Shown one piece after another: positions 47,719-55,125 of a stretch of DNA of 64,000 bases (position 1 is its first letter; each line of letters opens with the position of its first letter). The stretch lies in NCBI RefSeq assembly GCF_013201035.1, contig NZ_CP053707.1, forward strand, positions 2,914,001 to 2,978,000, in the 5' to 3' direction. The translations under genes and the position numbers were made by a program. The stretch is from Arthrobacter sp. NEB 688 (GTDB taxonomy: Bacteria; Actinomycetota; Actinomycetes; Actinomycetales; Dermatophilaceae). The notes beneath the pieces were generated by a model that was given only the letters and a program-made list of their open reading frames with translations, made no database searches and was not told where the DNA came from.

Positions 47719-48329
47719 GGCGCCACCTCCGACGGGGAGAAGCGGGTCGCGAGGAGCCGCTCGACGTACTTCGCGAGGACGTCGACCTCGAGGTTGACCG
47801 GGTCGCCGACCCCCTTGTGCCCCAGCGTGGTCAGGTCGAGCGTCGTCGGGATGAGCGAGACCGAGAAGGCGTCGTCCGTGACGTCGACGACGGTGAGCGA
47901 CACCCCGTCGACGGCGATCGACCCCTTCTCGACGAGGTAGGGCGCGAGGTCCGCCGGCAGCCCGAACCGCACGACCTCCCAGCGCTCGCCCGGCTCGCGG
48001 GCGGTGACCGTCGTCGTCCCGTCGACGTGGCCCTGGACGACATGGCCCCCGAACCGGGAGGACGCCGCCATCGCCCGCTCGAGGTTGACCCGGTCGCCCG
48101 GGGCCAGCGCGCCGAGGCTCGAGCGGTGCAGCGTCTCGGCCATGACGTCGACGGTGAACTCGCCGTCGGCGTGCTCGACGACCGTGAGGCAGACGCCGTT
48201 GACGGCGATCGAGGCCCCGTGCGTGGCGTCCGAGGTGACGAGCGGGCCGCGCAGCGTGAGCCGGGCGGAGTCGCTCCCCCTCTCGAGGGCGACGACGGTG
48301 CCGAGCTCCTCGACGATTCCGGTGAACAC
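47715..48329 (-). CDS. ribE: riboflavin synthase alpha chain
   Basis: The 204-residue enzyme dismutates two lumazines into riboflavin. It has two tandem lumazine-binding repeats, marked by FTGIVEELGTVVAL with VNGVCLTVV and by GHVVQGHVDGT with VDGVSLTVVD. GAGGAG lies 5-6 nt before the GTG. It begins 2 nt after the ribD stop codon. It is called ribE here, as is common in actinobacteria; ribC is the older name. Confidence 0.95.
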   Translation of the reverse strand: MFTGIVEELGTVVALERGSDSARLTLRGPLVTSDATHGASIAVNGVCLTVVEHADGEFTVDVMAETLHRSSLGALAPGDRVNLERAMAASSRFGGHVVQGHVDGTTTVTAREPGERWEVVRFGLPADLAPYLVEKGSIAVDGVSLTVVDVTDDAFSVSLIPTTLDLTTLGHKGVGDPVNLEVDVLAKYVERLLATRFSPSEVAP

Positions 48330-48331
48330 GG

Positions 48332-49342
48332 TCAGCTCCTCAGCGGTCGGGCGGTGATGCGGACGTCGCCACCGAGGACGGTGACGTCGGTGGTCTCGAG
48401 GCGCAGGGCGTCCCCGATCGAGCTGCCGCCGAGGTCGCCGACGACGGGGTGTCCCCCGCCGAGCAGCACCGGGGCGACGTAGGCGAGGACCTCGTCGACG
48501 AGGCCGGCCCGCAGGAAGGCGGCGGCGAGGGTCGGGCCGCCCTCGAGCAGGACGTGGTGGACGCCGCGCTCGTGGACGGCGGCGAGCGCGGCGGCGGGGT
48601 CGTGGGTCGCGACGTGCAGGGTCTCGGCGGCGTCGTCGGTGAGCCGGGCGCCCTCCGGCAGGTCGCGCTTGCCGACGACGACCCGCAGGGGCTGTCGGCC
48701 GGTGGGGCGGCCGTCGGCGTCGCGCACGGTGAGGGCCGGGTCGTCGGCCAGCGCCGTGCCGGTGCCGACGAGGACCGCGCCGCAGCGGGCGCGCAGGGCG
48801 TGGACGTCGGCGCGGGCCGCCTCGCCGGTGACCCAGCGGCTCGAGCCGTCGGCGGCGGCCGAGCGCCCGTCGAGGGAGGCCGCGGCCTTCCACGTGACGA
48901 AGGGCCGCCCGGTGCGCCGTGCGTGCAGCCAGGTGCGGTTGACCGCCTCGGCGTCGTGCGCGAGCAGGCCGGCGTGGACCTCGACGCCCGCCGCGGAGAG
49001 GCGCGCCGCCCCGCCGGCGGCCTGCGCCCACGGCTCGGCGACGGCGTGGACGACCCGGGCCACCCCGGCGTCGAGGAGTGCGAGGGAGCAGGGGCCGGTG
49101 CGCCCGGTGTGGTCGCACGGCTCGAGCGTCACGTACGCGGTGCCCCCGCGCGCCGCGCTCCCGGCGCGCCGGAGGGCGTCGACCTCGGCGTGGGGCGTGC
49201 CGGCGCCCCGGTGGTGCCCGACGCCGACGACGGCGCCGTCCCGGTCGGTGACGACGCAGCCGACGCGCGGGTTGGGGTCGGCCTCGGGCCCGCGCACGGC
49301 GGCATCGAGGGCCCGGCGCATCAGCGCGGTGTCTCGCTCCAC
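48332..49342 (-). CDS. ribD: riboflavin-specific deaminase/reductase
   Basis: The 336-residue bifunctional enzyme has a zinc deaminase (HAEVDALRRAG, EPCDHTGRTGPC) up to about residue 140, and a C-terminal reductase (FVTWKAAASLDGRSAA, LLEGGPTLAAAFLRAGLVDEV). It carries out the second and third steps after GTP cyclohydrolase. The GTG at 49342 is preferred; the longer frame to 49465 would translate through the riboswitch expression platform. It is the first gene of the rib operon. Confidence 0.94.
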   Translation of the reverse strand: MERDTALMRRALDAAVRGPEADPNPRVGCVVTDRDGAVVGVGHHRGAGTPHAEVDALRRAGSAARGGTAYVTLEPCDHTGRTGPCSLALLDAGVARVVHAVAEPWAQAAGGAARLSAAGVEVHAGLLAHDAEAVNRTWLHARRTGRPFVTWKAAASLDGRSAAADGSSRWVTGEAARADVHALRARCGAVLVGTGTALADDPALTVRDADGRPTGRQPLRVVVGKRDLPEGARLTDDAAETLHVATHDPAAALAAVHERGVHHVLLEGGPTLAAAFLRAGLVDEVLAYVAPVLLGGGHPVVGDLGGSSIGDALRLETTDVTVLGGDVRITARPLRS

Positions 49343-49435
49343 TCTCGTCCGTCCTCGTGCCTCGAACCGGTTGGTCGGTCGGGCTCCGGGCGGACGGGTC
49401 GGCGGCTCGCGCACGGGTGCGCGGTCACGACGACC

Positions 49436-49463
49436 GTCGACGGGACAGACTGCTCCCGTCGAC
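49436..49463 (-). terminator. hairpin behind the FMN aptamer (expression platform)
   Basis: GTCGACGGGA and TCCCGTCGAC form a perfect 10-bp stem with an 8-nt loop, starting at the base next to helix P1 of the riboswitch. A second palindrome, GCGCACCCGTGCGC, lies at 49410-49423. No U-tract follows, so control could be by Rho or by hiding the ribD start. Confidence 0.55.
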
Positions 49464-49590
49464 ACGTGCTGCCTACCATCCGGACTCTCACCGTCGGTCG
49501 CGGAGTTTCACCGCGTCAACCGGCCGCTGGCTGCGGTCGGGTCGTGGACTGTCACCACCGGTTCGGAATTGCACCGACCCCGGAGCACGT
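49464..49590 (-). promoter_or_regulatory. FMN riboswitch (RFN element)
   Basis: The minus strand carries the RFN consensus. P1 is ACGTGCT (49590-49584) with AGCACGT (49470-49464). Conserved segments in order are CCGGGGTCGGTGCAATTCCG, ACCGGTGGTGACAGTCCACG, CGCGGTGAAACTCCGCGACC and GACGGTGAGAGTCCGGATGG. FMN binding should turn down ribD and the rest of the operon, including ribM. The gap from the start of ribD to the pentapeptide gene (49343-49768) holds only this switch, its hairpins and a terminator. Confidence 0.95.
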
Positions 49591-49651
49591 ACCCGGTCAT
49601 TATGCGCCACCACCCCGGCGGCCGCCACGAGATCCCGTGTGACGTCGCCGA

Positions 49652-49678
49652 CCGACCGGCCCCTGCCGGGCCGGTCGG
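49652..49678 (-). terminator. hairpin behind the pentapeptide gene
   Basis: CCGACCGGCCC and GGGCCGGTCGG form an 11-bp stem with a 5-nt loop, extendable with a 4-nt bulge. It separates the rpe/pentapeptide transcript from the rib riboswitch. Confidence 0.55.
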
Positions 49679-49768
49679 CGACCTCGGGCGGCGCCGACCG
49701 GCGCCACCGGGCACCTCCCCCATCGGCCGGGCGCGGGTCCGCTGCACCAAGACCCACTCAAGGTCGGG

Positions 49769-50380
49769 TCAATCCTCGACCACGAGCCCCAGCGCCCGCA
49801 GGATGCCGCCGGCCGCGACCGCGTCGACGCGCATCCCGCGCACCCGGTTCGCGGTCGGGTCGAGGAGGTAGCCGCTCGCCCCGACGAGGTCGGCCTCGCG
49901 CAGGTCGGTGCCGGCGACGGTGGCGCCGCCCAGGTCGCAGCCCGCGAAGGTCGCCCGGCGCAGGTCCGCGCCCGCGAGGTCGACCTCGCGCATCGAGCAG
50001 TCGGCGAACCGGGAGCCGGCGGCCTGCGCGTCGCGGAAGGAGCCGAGGTCGAGGCGGCAGCGCTCCATGTCCCAGGGGCGCGTCGACAGGGGGGCCGGCG
50101 CGGCCCTGCCCCAGCCGACGCCGAGGGCCTTGCACTCGACGAAGCGGCAGTCGGTGAAGCGTGACCCGTCGAGCACGACCATCGAGAGGTCGCAGCCGGT
50201 GAACGTGCAGTCCGTGAACGTGCCGTCGCGCAGCACGGCCCGCTCGAGCACCGCACCGGTGATCCGGCAGCCCTCGAGCTCGGCGCCGGCGAGCACCTCG
50301 CCCGGGGCGAGCCCCTCCGTGAGGTCGAGGCCGGCGGCCCAGCCGCCCTCCTGCGCGAGGCGCTCCGCCAGCGAGGGCAC
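49769..50380 (-). CDS. pentapeptide repeat protein
   Basis: The 203-residue protein is built of A(D/N)LXX-type repeats: LAGAELEGCRITGAVLERAV, GTFTDCTFTGCDLS, and DLAGADLRRATFAGCDL. These should form a right-handed quadrilateral beta helix. Cys is frequent in the central position. Some pentapeptide proteins protect gyrase from inhibitors, but most have no known role. The GTG starts 2 nt after the rpe stop codon, so it is coupled to rpe. Confidence 0.85.
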   Translation of the reverse strand: MPSLAERLAQEGGWAAGLDLTEGLAPGEVLAGAELEGCRITGAVLERAVLRDGTFTDCTFTGCDLSMVVLDGSRFTDCRFVECKALGVGWGRAAPAPLSTRPWDMERCRLDLGSFRDAQAAGSRFADCSMREVDLAGADLRRATFAGCDLGGATVAGTDLREADLVGASGYLLDPTANRVRGMRVDAVAAGGILRALGLVVED

Positions 50381-50382
50381 GG

Positions 50383-51039
50383 TCAGTGCCGGTGCCGCTC
50401 GGCCAGCGCCCGCAGCTCGGCCACGGCGTCCGCCGCGGACTCCTTGCCGTAGACCGCCGACCCGGCGACGAAGACGTCGGCGCCGGCCTCGGCGCACTGC
50501 TCGATGGTGCTCGCCGAGACACCGCCGTCGACCTGGACCCAGACCTCGCCGCCGCGCCGGCGCACGGCCTCGCGGACCTGGCGCACCTTGGGCATCTGGT
50601 CGGCCATGAACGACTGCCCGCCGAACCCCGGCTCGACGGTCATGACGAGGACCATGTCGACCTCGGCCAGCAGGTCCTCGTAGGGCGCGAAGTCGGTGCC
50701 CGGCTTGACCGCGAACGCGGCGCGCGCGCCGGCGGCGCGGATGGCGCGGGCGGTGGCCACCGGGTCGGCGGCGGCCTCGACGTGGAAGGTGACCGACTGC
50801 GCCCCGGCCTCGGCGTAGCCGGGGGCCCAGCGGTCGGGGTCCTCGATCATCAGGTGGCAGTCGAGCGGGATCGGCGAGACCTTGCGCAGCGCCTCGACGA
50901 CGGGCGGCCCGAGCGTCAGGTTGGGCACGAAGTGGTTGTCCATGACGTCGACGTGCGCCCAGTCGGCCGTGGCGATCGCCGCGAGCTCGGACTGGAGGTT
51001 GGCGAAGTCGGCCGAGAGGATCGAGGGCGAGATCTGCAC
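50383..51039 (-). CDS. rpe: ribulose-phosphate 3-epimerase
   Basis: The 218-residue barrel interconverts ribulose 5-phosphate and xylulose 5-phosphate. Marks are [29 protein letters not shown] with the metal-binding His and catalytic Asp, [26 protein letters not shown] and VQVDGGVSA. Two GTG codons are possible. The one at 51048 overlaps a TAGGGT -10 hexamer; the one at 51039 lies 7 nt after it, so the shorter form is preferred. Its product, ribulose 5-phosphate, is also the substrate of RibBA. Confidence 0.94.
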   Translation of the reverse strand: MQISPSILSADFANLQSELAAIATADWAHVDVMDNHFVPNLTLGPPVVEALRKVSPIPLDCHLMIEDPDRWAPGYAEAGAQSVTFHVEAAADPVATARAIRAAGARAAFAVKPGTDFAPYEDLLAEVDMVLVMTVEPGFGGQSFMADQMPKVRQVREAVRRRGGEVWVQVDGGVSASTIEQCAEAGADVFVAGSAVYGKESAADAVAELRALAERHRH

Positions 51040-51046
51040 GCGCGCC

Positions 51047-51052
51047 ACCCTA
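51047..51052 (-). promoter_or_regulatory. -10 element (TAGGGT), leaderless rpe mRNA
   Basis: TAGGGT on the minus strand ends 7 nt before the GTG at 51039 and overlaps the alternative GTG at 51048. Confidence 0.5.
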
Positions 51053-51097
51053 GCGAGGCGGACCGACGGCGCCGGCGCGGGTGACCCCCGCCGGGCG

Positions 51098-52582
51098 TCA
51101 GGCCCGCTTGCGCAGGAGGGCGAGGAACATCGCGTCGGTGCCGTGGACGTGCGGCCAGAGCTGGACGTACGGCCCGTCGCCGAGGTCGGCCAGCTGCTCC
51201 CCGGCGGCGTCGCGCAGGTACGGACGGGCGTCGAGCACCTCGACGTCGTCGCGCTTCTTGAGGACGTCGCCGACGACGAAGCGCGTCTCGGCGACGTGCG
51301 GGCTGCACGTGGCGTAGGCGACGACGCCGCCGGGCGCGACGGCGTCGAGGGCCGACACCAGGAGCGCGCGCTGCAGCGGCCCGAGGGAGGCGAGGTCGGC
51401 GGGGGTGCGACGCCAGCGCGCCTCGGCCCGCCGGCGCAGCGCGCCCAGGCCGGTGCACGGCGCGTCGACGAGCACCCGTGCGTAGGAGGCGGGTTCGTCC
51501 TCCCCGACCTGTCGGCCGTCGGCGGTCCGGACCTCGACCGCGCGTCCGGCGTCCTCGGCGCGGTCGGTCAGCACGGCGAGGCTGGAGCGCACGAGGTCGG
51601 CCCGGTGCTCGCTCACCTCGACGGCGGTGAGGTCGGCGCCGCGCTCGATCGCGAGGGCGCCGAGCACGCCGGCCTTGCCGCCCGGGCCGGCGCAGAGGTC
51701 GAGCCAGCGCGCGGGGACGCCGTCCGGCACCTCCACCGCGGCGAGGGCGAGCGCGAGGTGCTGGGACCCCTCGTCCTGCACGGCGGCGCGGCCCTGCCGG
51801 ACGGCGCCGATGCGGCCCGGGTCGCCGGAGTGGAGCACCGCCCCGATCGGCGAGCCGGTGCTGGCCTCCGCGTCCGCGTCCTCGAGGAGCTCCTCGACGG
51901 TGGCGAGCCCCGGGCGGGCGACGAGGTGGACGACGGGTGGGACGTTGTCGGCGGCCAGGAGCGCGTCGAGCTCGGCGTCGACGGTCTCGGGCGTCGCGCG
52001 GCCGTGGCCGATCAGGGCCGCGCGCAGGGCCTTGACGACCCACTCCGGGTGCGAGTGGCGCACCGCGAGCGCGGCGGTCCCGCCGTCGCGCGGCGCGACC
52101 TCCTCGACCCACTCCTCGAGCGTCCGCTCGCCGACCCGTCGCAGCACCGCGTTGACGAGCCCGCTCGCGCCCTGGCTGGCGACCGTCCGCGCGAGCCCGA
52201 CGGTCTGGTCGACCGCGGCGTGCGACGCGACGCGCATCCCGAGCACCTGGTGCACCCCGAGCCGCAGGACGTCGACGACGGCGGGGTCCATCCGCTCGAT
52301 CGGACGACCCGCGGCGACCTCGACCACCCGGTCGTAGAGGCCCTGCCAGCGCAGCGTCCCGAACGCGAGCTCGGTCGTGAAGGCGGCGTCGCGGCCCTCG
52401 AGCCCGCGACGGCGCAGGATCTGCGGCAGCTCGAGGTTGGCGTAGGCGCCGTCGGCGACCGCCCGCAGCAGCGTGTAGGCGGCGAACCGGGTCGGCTCGG
52501 CCGTGCGGGTGCGCTGGGCGGGGGCGGTGCGGGAGCGCTGGCGCGGGCCGCGGCCCCGGGGGCTGGAGGGTCGGTCGGGCAC
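51098..52582 (-). CDS. rsmB: 16S rRNA (cytosine-C5) methyltransferase, RsmB/NOP family
   Basis: The 494-residue protein has a basic tail, a NusB-like RNA-binding domain (about residues 30-165; [19 protein letters not shown]), and a C-terminal SAM methyltransferase with [32 protein letters not shown] and [11 protein letters not shown]. The two Cys of DAPCTG and ATCS are the release and nucleophile pair of m5C enzymes. The usual target of RsmB is C967 of 16S rRNA. The GTG has a TAGCCT -10 ending 6 nt upstream. Confidence 0.93.
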   Translation of the reverse strand: MPDRPSSPRGRGPRQRSRTAPAQRTRTAEPTRFAAYTLLRAVADGAYANLELPQILRRRGLEGRDAAFTTELAFGTLRWQGLYDRVVEVAAGRPIERMDPAVVDVLRLGVHQVLGMRVASHAAVDQTVGLARTVASQGASGLVNAVLRRVGERTLEEWVEEVAPRDGGTAALAVRHSHPEWVVKALRAALIGHGRATPETVDAELDALLAADNVPPVVHLVARPGLATVEELLEDADAEASTGSPIGAVLHSGDPGRIGAVRQGRAAVQDEGSQHLALALAAVEVPDGVPARWLDLCAGPGGKAGVLGALAIERGADLTAVEVSEHRADLVRSSLAVLTDRAEDAGRAVEVRTADGRQVGEDEPASYARVLVDAPCTGLGALRRRAEARWRRTPADLASLGPLQRALLVSALDAVAPGGVVAYATCSPHVAETRFVVGDVLKKRDDVEVLDARPYLRDAAGEQLADLGDGPYVQLWPHVHGTDAMFLALLRKRA

Positions 52583-52588
52583 CGGAGC

Positions 52589-52594
52589 AGGCTA
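52589..52594 (-). promoter_or_regulatory. -10 element (TAGCCT), leaderless rsmB mRNA
   Basis: TAGCCT on the minus strand ends 6 nt before the rsmB GTG. Confidence 0.5.
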
Positions 52595-52641
52595 CCGGCG
52601 GCCGCTCGGCGCAGCGGACGCCGCTCGTCCGCATCCACCCC

Positions 52642-52647
52642 TAGCGT
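52642..52647 (+). promoter_or_regulatory. -10 element (TAGCGT), leaderless DinB-fusion mRNA
   Basis: TAGCGT ends 7 nt before the ATG at 52655. Confidence 0.5.
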
Positions 52648-52654
52648 GGGCCGC

Positions 52655-53461
52655 ATGGACACCGTGGACCACGACGGGCTCGACCTCTCCGGCACGACGG
52701 CACGACGCGTCGACCTCAGCTCCGCCCGCGCCGAGGACGTCCGGCTGCGGGACGCCGAGCTGCGGTCGGCCGACCTCAGCGGGATGGTGCTGCGCGACGT
52801 GCTCCTGCGCGACGTGCGGGTGCGCGGGGCGTACGTCGAGAGCCTCGAGCTGAGCGGCGAGATCGGCCGGCTCGTCGTCAACGGCGTCGACGTCGCGCCT
52901 CTCGTGCTCGCCGAGCTCGACCGGACCGCGCCCGGGCACGCCGACCTCCGGCCGACCGACGCCGACGGGTTCCGGCACGCCTGGGCCGTCCTCGAGGACC
53001 TGTGGGCCGGCACCCTCGAGCGCGCCCGGTCCCTCGACGCTGCCCTCCTCCACGAGCGCGTCGACGGCGAGTGGTCGTTCGTCGACACGCTGCGCCACCT
53101 CGCGTTCGCGACCGAGTGCTGGCTGCTGCGCGCGGTGCAGGGCGACCCGGCACCGTGGCACCCGCTGTCGCTGCCGTGGGAGGAGGCGCCGCCGACCCCG
53201 GCGTTCACCGCGGACCGGGACGCCCGGCCGGACCTCGACACCGCCCTCGCCCTGCGTCGCGACCGTGCGGACCGCGTGCGGGCGCACCTCGCGACGCTCA
53301 CCGACGACGACCTCGCCGGCCGCACCGTGCCGGTCCGGGCGCCCGGCTGGCCCGAGCCCGAGTCCTTCCCCGTCCGTGAGTGCCTGCTGACGATCCTCAC
53401 CGAGGAGTGGTGGCACCGGCGCTACGCCGAGCGCGACCTCGCCGTCCTGACGGCCCGATGA
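52655..53461 (+). CDS. DinB-family protein with N-terminal pentapeptide-like repeats
   Basis: The 268-residue protein begins with pentapeptide-like repeats (LDLSGTTARRVDLSSARAED, then ELRSADLSGMVLRDVLLRDV; about 9-75). The DinB helical bundle follows, with FVDTLRHLAFATECWLLRAV and the C-terminal LTEEWWHRRYAERDL. The His residues at these two places usually bind the metal of DinB/YfiT proteins, which include bacillithiol- and mycothiol-dependent enzymes. The substrate is unknown. The stop codon overlaps the next ATG (ATGA). Confidence 0.85.
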   Translation: MDTVDHDGLDLSGTTARRVDLSSARAEDVRLRDAELRSADLSGMVLRDVLLRDVRVRGAYVESLELSGEIGRLVVNGVDVAPLVLAELDRTAPGHADLRPTDADGFRHAWAVLEDLWAGTLERARSLDAALLHERVDGEWSFVDTLRHLAFATECWLLRAVQGDPAPWHPLSLPWEEAPPTPAFTADRDARPDLDTALALRRDRADRVRAHLATLTDDDLAGRTVPVRAPGWPEPESFPVRECLLTILTEEWWHRRYAERDLAVLTAR

Positions 53462-54135
53462 GCACCGACCCGGCCGTCGACGCGTGGGTGCGGGCGCACG
53501 AGCGCGTGTGCTCGCTCGTCCTCGCAGCCGGCGAGGCCCGGATGGAGGTCCGCGTGCCGGCGACCCCCGCCTGGACGGCCCGCGACCTGCTCTCGCACAT
53601 GGTCGGGCTCGGCGCCGACGTCCTCGACGGCAACGAGCCGGACGACCACGGCGAGGCGTGGACCGCCGCCCAGGTGGAGGCCCGGAGGGGTCGCGACGTC
53701 GCGGCCCTCGTCGACGAGTGGCGCTCCCTCGCACCGGAGCTCGTGCGCTGGATGGGGTCCAACGGCACCCGGCCGCTCGGCGACGTCGTCATCCACGAGC
53801 AGGACCTGCGCGGGGCCCTCGGCGAGCCCGGCGGCCGGTCGGGCGCCGGGCTCGAGATCGTCCTCGACCGGATGCTCGGCCGCGTCGCGCAGGCGGGCGA
53901 CGGCCTGCCGCCCCTCGCCCTCGACGACGGCACGCGGGTCCGGGTCACGTCGGGTGCTCCCGAGGAGGCCGGCGTGGTGCTGCGGGCGGACCCGGTCGAC
54001 CTGCTCCGGGTCGTCACGGCACGCCGGACCGCCGACGAGGTCCGCGACCTCGTGGTCCGCGGCGACGTCACGCCGTGGCTGCCGGCCCTCGCCGGGCTCG
54101 GCCCGCTGCCCGAGCGGCCGCTCCCCGGCGGCTGA
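53458..54135 (+). CDS. maleylpyruvate isomerase-family mycothiol-dependent enzyme
   Basis: The 225-residue protein has an N-terminal MDMPI-like bundle (TARDLLSHMVGLGADVLDG, GDVVIHEQDLRGALGEP) with His and Asp in the metal positions. A C-terminal small domain (DPVDLLRVVTARRTADEVRD) resembles the sterol-carrier-like MDMPI_C domain. Family members use mycothiol, the actinobacterial thiol. It is coupled to the DinB-fusion gene, so two enzymes of one superfamily are co-translated. Confidence 0.85.
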   Translation: MSTDPAVDAWVRAHERVCSLVLAAGEARMEVRVPATPAWTARDLLSHMVGLGADVLDGNEPDDHGEAWTAAQVEARRGRDVAALVDEWRSLAPELVRWMGSNGTRPLGDVVIHEQDLRGALGEPGGRSGAGLEIVLDRMLGRVAQAGDGLPPLALDDGTRVRVTSGAPEEAGVVLRADPVDLLRVVTARRTADEVRDLVVRGDVTPWLPALAGLGPLPERPLPGG

Positions 54136-54147
54136 GCGCGCGGGGCG

Positions 54148-55083
54148 TCAGCCGAGCCGCTCCCCCGCCGCGATCCGGACCCCGCGGGCCCAGTCGGCGG
54201 CGGCCATCGCCCGCTTGCCCTGGGGACGCACCTCGCCGAGCGCCACCGGCCCGCTCGTGGTGCCGACGAGGAGGGCGCGCTTCGTGGCGTGCAGCTCGCC
54301 GGGCGCGAGTGCGGGGACCTCGGGCGGCAGCTCGCTGCCGGCGAAGGGGCCGATGCCGACCCGCTCGCCGCGGAAGGTGCTCCACGCCCCGGGGTTCGGC
54401 GTCGCCCCGCGCACCTGGCGGTCGACGAGGTGCGCGGGCAGCGCCCAGCGCACCTCGCACTCGGCCACCGTGAGCTTCGGGGCGTGGCTGACGCCGTCGT
54501 CCGGCTGCGGCAGCGCGCTGAGCGAGCCGTCCTCGAGGCCGTCCATCGTCGCGACGAGGAGGCCGGCCCCGTGGCCGGCGAGCCGCTCGAGCAGGGTGCC
54601 CGAGGTGTCCGTGGGCCGGACCGCCTCGGTGACGGTGCCGAGCACCGGCCCGGTGTCGAGCCCCTCCTCGATGACGAAGGTGCTGGCGCCGGTCACCTCG
54701 TCCCCGGCCATGAGCGCCCGCTGGACGGGGGCCGCACCCCGCCACGCGGGCAGGAGCGAGAAGTGGAGGTTGACCCAGCCGTGCCGCGGCACGTCGAGCG
54801 CCGGGCGCGGCAGCAGGGCGCCGTAGGCCACGACCGGGCAGCAGTCGGGGGCGATGGCGCGCAGCCGGTCGAGGAAGTCCGGGTCGCCGGGCCGCTCGGG
54901 GGTCAGCACCTCGAGGCCGTGCTCGAGCGCGACCTCCTTGACCGGCGACGGGTGCAGCGCCCGCCCCCGGCCCGCGCGGGCGTCGGGGCGCGTGACGACG
55001 GCCGCCACCTCGTGGCGCGAGGCGAGCAGGGCCGTGAGGGAGGGCACGGCGGTGTCGGGGGTTCCGGCGAGGACGAGGCGCAC
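54148..55083 (-). CDS. fmt: methionyl-tRNA formyltransferase
   Basis: The 311-residue enzyme formylates initiator Met-tRNA using 10-formyl-THF. It has [15 protein letters not shown], the catalytic segment [26 protein letters not shown], and a C-terminal OB-like domain with [13 protein letters not shown]. The GTG start has a TAGACT -10 ending 6 nt upstream. It converges on the MDMPI gene with 12 nt between. Confidence 0.96.
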   Translation of the reverse strand: MRLVLAGTPDTAVPSLTALLASRHEVAAVVTRPDARAGRGRALHPSPVKEVALEHGLEVLTPERPGDPDFLDRLRAIAPDCCPVVAYGALLPRPALDVPRHGWVNLHFSLLPAWRGAAPVQRALMAGDEVTGASTFVIEEGLDTGPVLGTVTEAVRPTDTSGTLLERLAGHGAGLLVATMDGLEDGSLSALPQPDDGVSHAPKLTVAECEVRWALPAHLVDRQVRGATPNPGAWSTFRGERVGIGPFAGSELPPEVPALAPGELHATKRALLVGTTSGPVALGEVRPQGKRAMAAADWARGVRIAAGERLG

Positions 55084-55089
55084 CCGGCG

Positions 55090-55095
55090 AGTCTA
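55090..55095 (-). promoter_or_regulatory. -10 element (TAGACT), leaderless fmt mRNA
   Basis: TAGACT on the minus strand ends 6 nt before the fmt GTG, in the 42-nt gap after priA. Confidence 0.5.
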
Positions 55096-55125
55096 GGAGG
55101 GCCGCGGTGCCCTCCCGGGGTCCGG

